DNA of 10,219 bases from Burkholderiales bacterium (GTDB lineage: Bacteria > Pseudomonadota > Gammaproteobacteria > Burkholderiales > SG8-39), in NCBI GenBank assembly GCA_016649475.1, contig JAENXP010000035.1:1-10219 (forward strand), written 5' to 3'. The position numbers and the translations under genes were made by a program. The stretch's first letter is position 1; every line of letters starts with the position of its first letter. Below are positions 7,046 to 10,219 of this stretch, in pieces. A model generated the notes under the pieces. It did not search any database and was not told the origin of the DNA. It saw only the letters and a program-made list of their open reading frames with translations.

Positions 7046-7059
7046 GGGGGTTCGCCCCC
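7046..7059 (+). other. Small GC stem-loop between ispB and tRNA-Pro
   Basis: GGGGG-TTCG-CCCCC forms a compact five-pair hairpin 15 bases after the ispB stop. No T-run follows, so termination is doubtful. It may mark a processing or 3'-end stabilising site if ispB and the tRNA share a transcript. Confidence 0.35.
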
Positions 7060-7072
7060 TCTCGTCACACCT

Positions 7073-7149
7073 CGGGGTGTAGCTCAGCCTGGTAGAGTAC
7101 TGCGTTCGGGACGCAGGAGTCGGAGGTTCAAATCCTCTCACCCCGACCA
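7073..7149 (+). tRNA. tRNA-Pro (anticodon CGG)
   Basis: A complete cloverleaf can be drawn by eye. The acceptor stem CGGGGTG (7073-7079) pairs perfectly with CACCCCG (7139-7145), followed by discriminator A and an encoded CCA (7147-7149). The D arm contains AGCTCAGCCTGGTAGAG. The anticodon stem CTGCG/CGCAG holds the loop TTCGGGA with anticodon CGG, reading CCG proline codons, and G at position 37 as expected for tRNA-Pro. The T arm contains GGTTCAAATCC. It is 41 bases from the ispB stop with no clear promoter of its own between. Confidence 0.97.
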
Positions 7150-7159
7150 GCAATGTCAG

Positions 7160-7185
7160 CAAAGCCGGCACCAGCGCCGGCTTTG
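7160..7185 (+). terminator. Hairpin after tRNA-Pro, likely terminator
   Basis: CAAAGCCGGC (7160-7169) and GCCGGCTTTG (7176-7185) form a perfect ten-pair stem with a six-base loop, eleven bases after the CCA end. The following bases are only moderately T-rich (GTCGTTAG), so its strength is uncertain. The remaining gap to the next gene (7186-7301) must hold that operon's promoter, but several weak candidates compete and I do not choose one. Confidence 0.6.
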
Positions 7186-7286
7186 TCGTTAGCCTTGTCT
7201 ATGTAGTCGCCTGCTTTGGTCAAGATCCGATCGATGCAGAGTAATATTGCCGATATCGGGCCAGGTTGCCCTACGATAAATCGCAC

Positions 7287-7294
7287 AGGGAGAG
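7287..7294 (+). promoter_or_regulatory. Ribosome binding site that fixes the start of the FAD subunit gene
   Basis: AGGGAGAG sits seven bases before ATG 7302. It favours this start over an in-frame TTG at 7266, whose extra codons do not resemble the family N-terminus. Confidence 0.75.
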
Positions 7295-7301
7295 AAGCCA
7301 A

Positions 7302-8165
7302 ATGCGCTACGAGGCGCCAAAAACGTTGGAGCAGGCGATCGCACTGCTCTCCGGCGGGAACGGCCGGGCGCGGGTACTGGCCGGCGGCACAGACCTGCTG
7401 ATCCAGCTGCGTTCGGGCCGCGCCGACCCCGAACTGCTGGTCGACATCAAAGCTATCCCGGAGCTGAGGTCGATCGCCGCCGAAGCGGGCGGATATCGCA
7501 TCGGCGCCGCCGTTACCTGCATGGAGCTGATCGAGGACGCGGCGTTCGTCCGAAGCTGGCCGGGTGTCGTCGACGGCGTAAAGTACATCGGCTCGATTCA
7601 GGTGAAAGGCCGCGCCACCATGGGTGGAAATCTGTGCAACGCCTCGCCTGCCGCGGACGGCGTTCCCGCCCTGATCGCGGCGGGTGCCGTTGCGTGCATT
7701 GCCGGTCCTCGGGGCAGGCGCGAAGCGCCGGTCGAGGATTTCGTCACTGGCCCGGGCAGGACGTCGCTCGCCGGCGGAGAGTTCCTCGCCTCGTTCCTGC
7801 TGCCGCGGCGGGCGCCGAATTCGGGTGATGCCTATTTGCGCTTCACGCCGCGCACCGAGATGGACATCGCTGTGGTCGGTGCCGCGGTAAATCTGACACT
7901 GGATGCCCAGGGCGTCTGTAGCCACGCGAGGGTTAGCCTGGGCGCGGTGGCTGCCCGGGCGTTGCTGGTACCCGAAGCCGCGGCCGCGTTGATCGGCACC
8001 AAGGTCGACGAGGCGGCGCTGGAACGTCTGGCCGCAGCGGCCAGCGCGGCCTGCCGGCCGATCGACGACAAGCGCGGGACCAAGGAGTTTCGTATCAAGG
8101 TCGCCGGCGTGATGGCGCGGCGCGCAGGCAAGATTGCACTGGAACGGGCAAGGAGACAGGGTTGA
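7302..8165 (+). CDS. Molybdenum hydroxylase FAD-binding subunit (CoxM/xanthine dehydrogenase subunit M type)
   Basis: This 287-residue protein is the medium subunit of a three-part molybdenum hydroxylase and passes electrons from the [2Fe-2S] subunit to an acceptor through FAD. The N-terminal FAD-binding domain shows the family's two FAD motifs, AGGTD at 27-31 and TMGGNLCNASPAAD at 106-119. The C-terminal CO-dehydrogenase flavoprotein domain spans about 175-280, with RTEMDIAVV near its start. There is no room for the extra [4Fe-4S] insertion of 4-hydroxybenzoyl-CoA reductase beta subunits. The stop overlaps the ATG of the next gene by one base (TGATG), so the subunits are made in coupled fashion. 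It is first in the order M-S-L, the same as coxMSL. The substrate cannot be told from this subunit. Confidence 0.93.
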   Translation: MRYEAPKTLEQAIALLSGGNGRARVLAGGTDLLIQLRSGRADPELLVDIKAIPELRSIAAEAGGYRIGAAVTCMELIEDAAFVRSWPGVVDGVKYIGSIQVKGRATMGGNLCNASPAADGVPALIAAGAVACIAGPRGRREAPVEDFVTGPGRTSLAGGEFLASFLLPRRAPNSGDAYLRFTPRTEMDIAVVGAAVNLTLDAQGVCSHARVSLGAVAARALLVPEAAAALIGTKVDEAALERLAAAASAACRPIDDKRGTKEFRIKVAGVMARRAGKIALERARRQG

Positions 8166-8641
8166 TGTCAAGAAATCATGTGAGTGCGACGGTCAACGGA
8201 GACCAGGTCGAATTTCTGTGTGAAACCGGCCAGACGCTGTTGGAGGCGCTGCGCGACGAGCTGGGGCTCACCGGCACCAAGGAAGGCTGCGGCACCGGCG
8301 ATTGCGGCGCCTGCAGCGTCATGGTTGACGGGCGCCTGGTGTGCGCCTGCTTGATGCTGGCGGTCGAAGCCGAGGGCAAGTCGATCGAAACCATAGAAGG
8401 CATGGCAAGCGGCGAGGCCCTGCATCCGCTGCAGCGCAAATTCATCGAGCACGCGGCCCTGCAGTGCGGCATCTGCACCCCGGGGATACTGATAGCGGCG
8501 CGCTCACTACTCGAGCGCAACCCCGATCCGACGGAGGAAGAGGTGCGTTACTGGCTGGCGGGTAACCTGTGCCGCTGCACCGGCTATCACAAGATCGTTG
8601 ACGCGGTGCTCGATGCCGCGCGCGAAATGCGGGGAGCCTGA
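8165..8641 (+). CDS. Molybdenum hydroxylase [2Fe-2S] subunit (CoxS/xanthine dehydrogenase small subunit type)
   Basis: This 158-residue subunit carries electrons from the molybdenum centre to FAD through two [2Fe-2S] clusters. The plant-ferredoxin-like domain has C42, C47, C50 and C62 (GCGTGDCGACS then C). The helical domain has C101, C104, C136 and C138 (QCGICTPG and NLCRCTGY). All eight ligands are present and the length is typical. AGGAG (8151-8155) lies nine bases before ATG 8165; TTG 8162, one codon earlier, is also possible. The gene overlaps its upstream neighbour by one base and ends two bases before the next. Confidence 0.95.
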   Translation: MSRNHVSATVNGDQVEFLCETGQTLLEALRDELGLTGTKEGCGTGDCGACSVMVDGRLVCACLMLAVEAEGKSIETIEGMASGEALHPLQRKFIEHAALQCGICTPGILIAARSLLERNPDPTEEEVRYWLAGNLCRCTGYHKIVDAVLDAAREMRGA

Positions 8642-8643
8642 AA

Positions 8644-10219
8644 ATGCCGACCACGCTCAAGTACCAGGAAAAGGAACTGAAGCTCGTCGGCACGCGCCCA
8701 TTGCGGCCCGATGGCGTCGACAAAGTTACCGGCCGCGCGCGCTTTGGCGCCGACTACAATCTGCCGGGCCAGTTGATCGGCAAGGTGTTGCGCAGCCCGT
8801 ATCCGCATGCGCGTATCAAGTCCATCGACACCGCCGCCGCGCTGGCGCTGCCGGGTGTGAAGGCGGTGGTCACGCGTGACGATTTTGCCGAGATGCCGGA
8901 CGAATACGCGGAGGTCGGCGAATTGATGATCAATTTCCGCGACGTCACACGCAATATGATGGCGCGCGAAAAAGTGCTCTACGACGGTCATCCGCTGGCG
9001 GCGGTGGCGGCGACGACCGAATCGGTCGCTCAGGCGGCGCTGGCGCTGATCAAGGTTGAATACGAGGTGCTGCCGCATGTGATCGACGTGGTCGAGGCGA
9101 TGCAGCCTGGTGCGCCGCTCCTGCACGAGAATCAGTACACGCAGGGGGTCAAGCCCAAGCCCGAGCGCCCCTCCAACATAGCCAAACGCCTGGAGTACGG
9201 CTGCGGCGACGTCGCTGCGGGATTCAAGCAGGCCGACGTGATCATCGAGCGCGAGTTCAGCACCAAGCCGGTGCACCAGGGCTATATCGAGCCTCAGGCC
9301 TGCCTCGCGAGCTACAGCGCCGACGGCCAGGCGGAATTATGGACCTCGACGCAGGGGCATTTCGTGTTCCGCGCCCAGTGCGCCAAAGTACTTCAGATGG
9401 ACGTGGCCAAGATCCGCGTCACGCCGACCGAGATCGGCGGCGGCTTCGGCGGCAAGAACAACATCTACAACGAGGCGCTGGCGATCGCGCTGTCGCGCAA
9501 ATCGAGCCGCCCGGTAAAAATGGTGATGACGCGCGAGGAAGTTTTCCGTGGCACCGGTCCGACGCCCGGGGCCAACGTCAAGGTGAAGCTGGGCTGCACC
9601 AAGGACGGCAAAATCACTGCGGCCGAGGCGGAGTTGAACTTCCAGGCCGGCGCTTTTCCCGGCTCGCCCGTGAACCAGGCGTCGATGTGCGCTTTCACCC
9701 GCTACGATCTGGCCAACGTGCGCGTCGTCGGCAACGATGTCACCGTGAACCGTCCGAAAGTCGCGGCCTATCGCGCCCCGGGCGCTCCTATCGCGGTGTT
9801 CGGCGTCGAGAGCGTGATCGACGAGATGGCGAAGAAGCTGGGTTTCGACCCCATCGAATTCCGTCTGAAGAATGCCGCCAAGGAAGGCACGCAGACTTAC
9901 TACGGGCCCAAGCTCGGCCCGATCGGCTATATCCAGACGCTGGAGGCGGCGAGAGCGCATCCGCATTACAGCGCGCCGCTCAGGTCCAATCAGGGCCGCG
10001 GCGTCGCCACCGGCTTCTGGTTCAATATCGGCAAGGAAACCACCTGCTCGCTCAATCTGCAGGAGGACGGGAGCCTTACGCTGATGCTCGGGACCGTCGA
10101 TGTCGCCGGCGGTTCGCGCGCTTCGATGGCGATGATGGTGGCCGAGGAACTCGGCATCGAATTCGAGCGCGTGCGGCCGATCATAGGCGATACGTCCACG
10201 CTCGGCTTCAACTTCCTCA
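8644..10219 (+). CDS. Molybdenum hydroxylase large subunit, molybdopterin-binding (partial, cut by window end)
   Basis: This open frame runs from ATG 8644 to the window edge without a stop: 525 codons of an expected 750-800. It is the catalytic subunit of the xanthine dehydrogenase/aldehyde oxidase family, which hydroxylates a substrate at a molybdopterin cofactor. The N-terminal a/b hammerhead domain lies at about 25-135. The cofactor-binding domains include QGYIEPQA at 212-219, GGGFGGK at 265-271, AAYRAPGAP at 374-382 and VDVAGGSRAS at 485-494. The AYRCSFR active-site loop of form I CO dehydrogenase is absent; AYRAPGAP stands in its place, so CO is an unlikely substrate. The catalytic Glu lies beyond the window. 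GGGGAG (8631-8636) is seven bases before the start. Family is certain, substrate unknown; aldehydes, purines or N-heterocycles all remain possible. Confidence 0.93.
   Translation, partial: MPTTLKYQEKELKLVGTRPLRPDGVDKVTGRARFGADYNLPGQLIGKVLRSPYPHARIKSIDTAAALALPGVKAVVTRDDFAEMPDEYAEVGELMINFRDVTRNMMAREKVLYDGHPLAAVAATTESVAQAALALIKVEYEVLPHVIDVVEAMQPGAPLLHENQYTQGVKPKPERPSNIAKRLEYGCGDVAAGFKQADVIIEREFSTKPVHQGYIEPQACLASYSADGQAELWTSTQGHFVFRAQCAKVLQMDVAKIRVTPTEIGGGFGGKNNIYNEALAIALSRKSSRPVKMVMTREEVFRGTGPTPGANVKVKLGCTKDGKITAAEAELNFQAGAFPGSPVNQASMCAFTRYDLANVRVVGNDVTVNRPKVAAYRAPGAPIAVFGVESVIDEMAKKLGFDPIEFRLKNAAKEGTQTYYGPKLGPIGYIQTLEAARAHPHYSAPLRSNQGRGVATGFWFNIGKETTCSLNLQEDGSLTLMLGTVDVAGGSRASMAMMVAEELGIEFERVRPIIGDTSTLGFNFL

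Noticed and set aside
7150..7301. tRNA-Pro 3' end as an integration site (att) for an island carrying the molybdenum hydroxylase genes
   Set aside because: No direct repeat of the tRNA 3' end, no integrase, and no change in base composition is visible in the window.
7128..8171. Long open frame of 347 codons on the minus strand opposite the FAD subunit gene
   Set aside because: It is a shadow of the plus-strand gene: the opposite strand encodes a complete family protein with FAD motifs, while this frame has no recognisable domain and runs into the tRNA. High GC makes such antisense frames common.
8587..9276. 229-codon minus-strand open frame opposite the molybdenum subunit
   Set aside because: The plus strand carries a continuous molybdopterin-subunit frame here with cofactor motifs; the minus frame resembles nothing.

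Overview
The window looks like a GC-rich betaproteobacterial chromosome. The strongest reasons are the CNP1-like gene lying convergent to proB, the block rplU-rpmA-obg-proB divergent from a long-chain (octaprenyl-type) prenyl diphosphate synthase, and a tRNA-Pro directly after that synthase. I see no insertion sequence, phage gene, CRISPR array or clear sign of transfer.

Left part (1-3060, + strand): four genes read in one direction. They encode a short rubrerythrin without a rubredoxin domain, a GlpC/HdrD-like protein with two [4Fe-4S] ferredoxin motifs and two CCG-type domains, a DUF3501 protein, and an exported CNP1-like protein. The first three form a recurrent but functionally uncharacterised neighbourhood that I read as a peroxide/redox-stress module. 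The rubrerythrin has an Asn (residue 55) where the family has an iron-ligand His.

Middle part (3097-5916, - strand): rplU (L21) and rpmA (L27), then an intrinsic terminator, then obg (ribosome-associated GTPase) and proB (glutamate 5-kinase). obg and proB are separated by one base. proB converges on the CNP1-like gene.

The 146-base gap at 5917-6062 holds two good sigma70-type promoters facing away from each other, with -35 boxes sharing one base. The rightward one drives ispB (quinone side-chain synthesis, 6063-7031). ispB is followed 41 bases later by tRNA-Pro with anticodon CGG and then by a hairpin.

Right part (7302 to the window end, + strand): a tightly packed three-gene operon for a molybdenum hydroxylase of the xanthine dehydrogenase/CO dehydrogenase family: FAD subunit, [2Fe-2S] subunit, and a molybdopterin-binding subunit cut by the window edge. 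Its substrate cannot be named. It lacks the CoxL signature of form I CO dehydrogenase.

The most interesting parts are the rubrerythrin/CCG/DUF3501 module with its altered diiron ligand, the overlapping divergent promoters, and the terminator that isolates obg-proB from the ribosomal protein genes.
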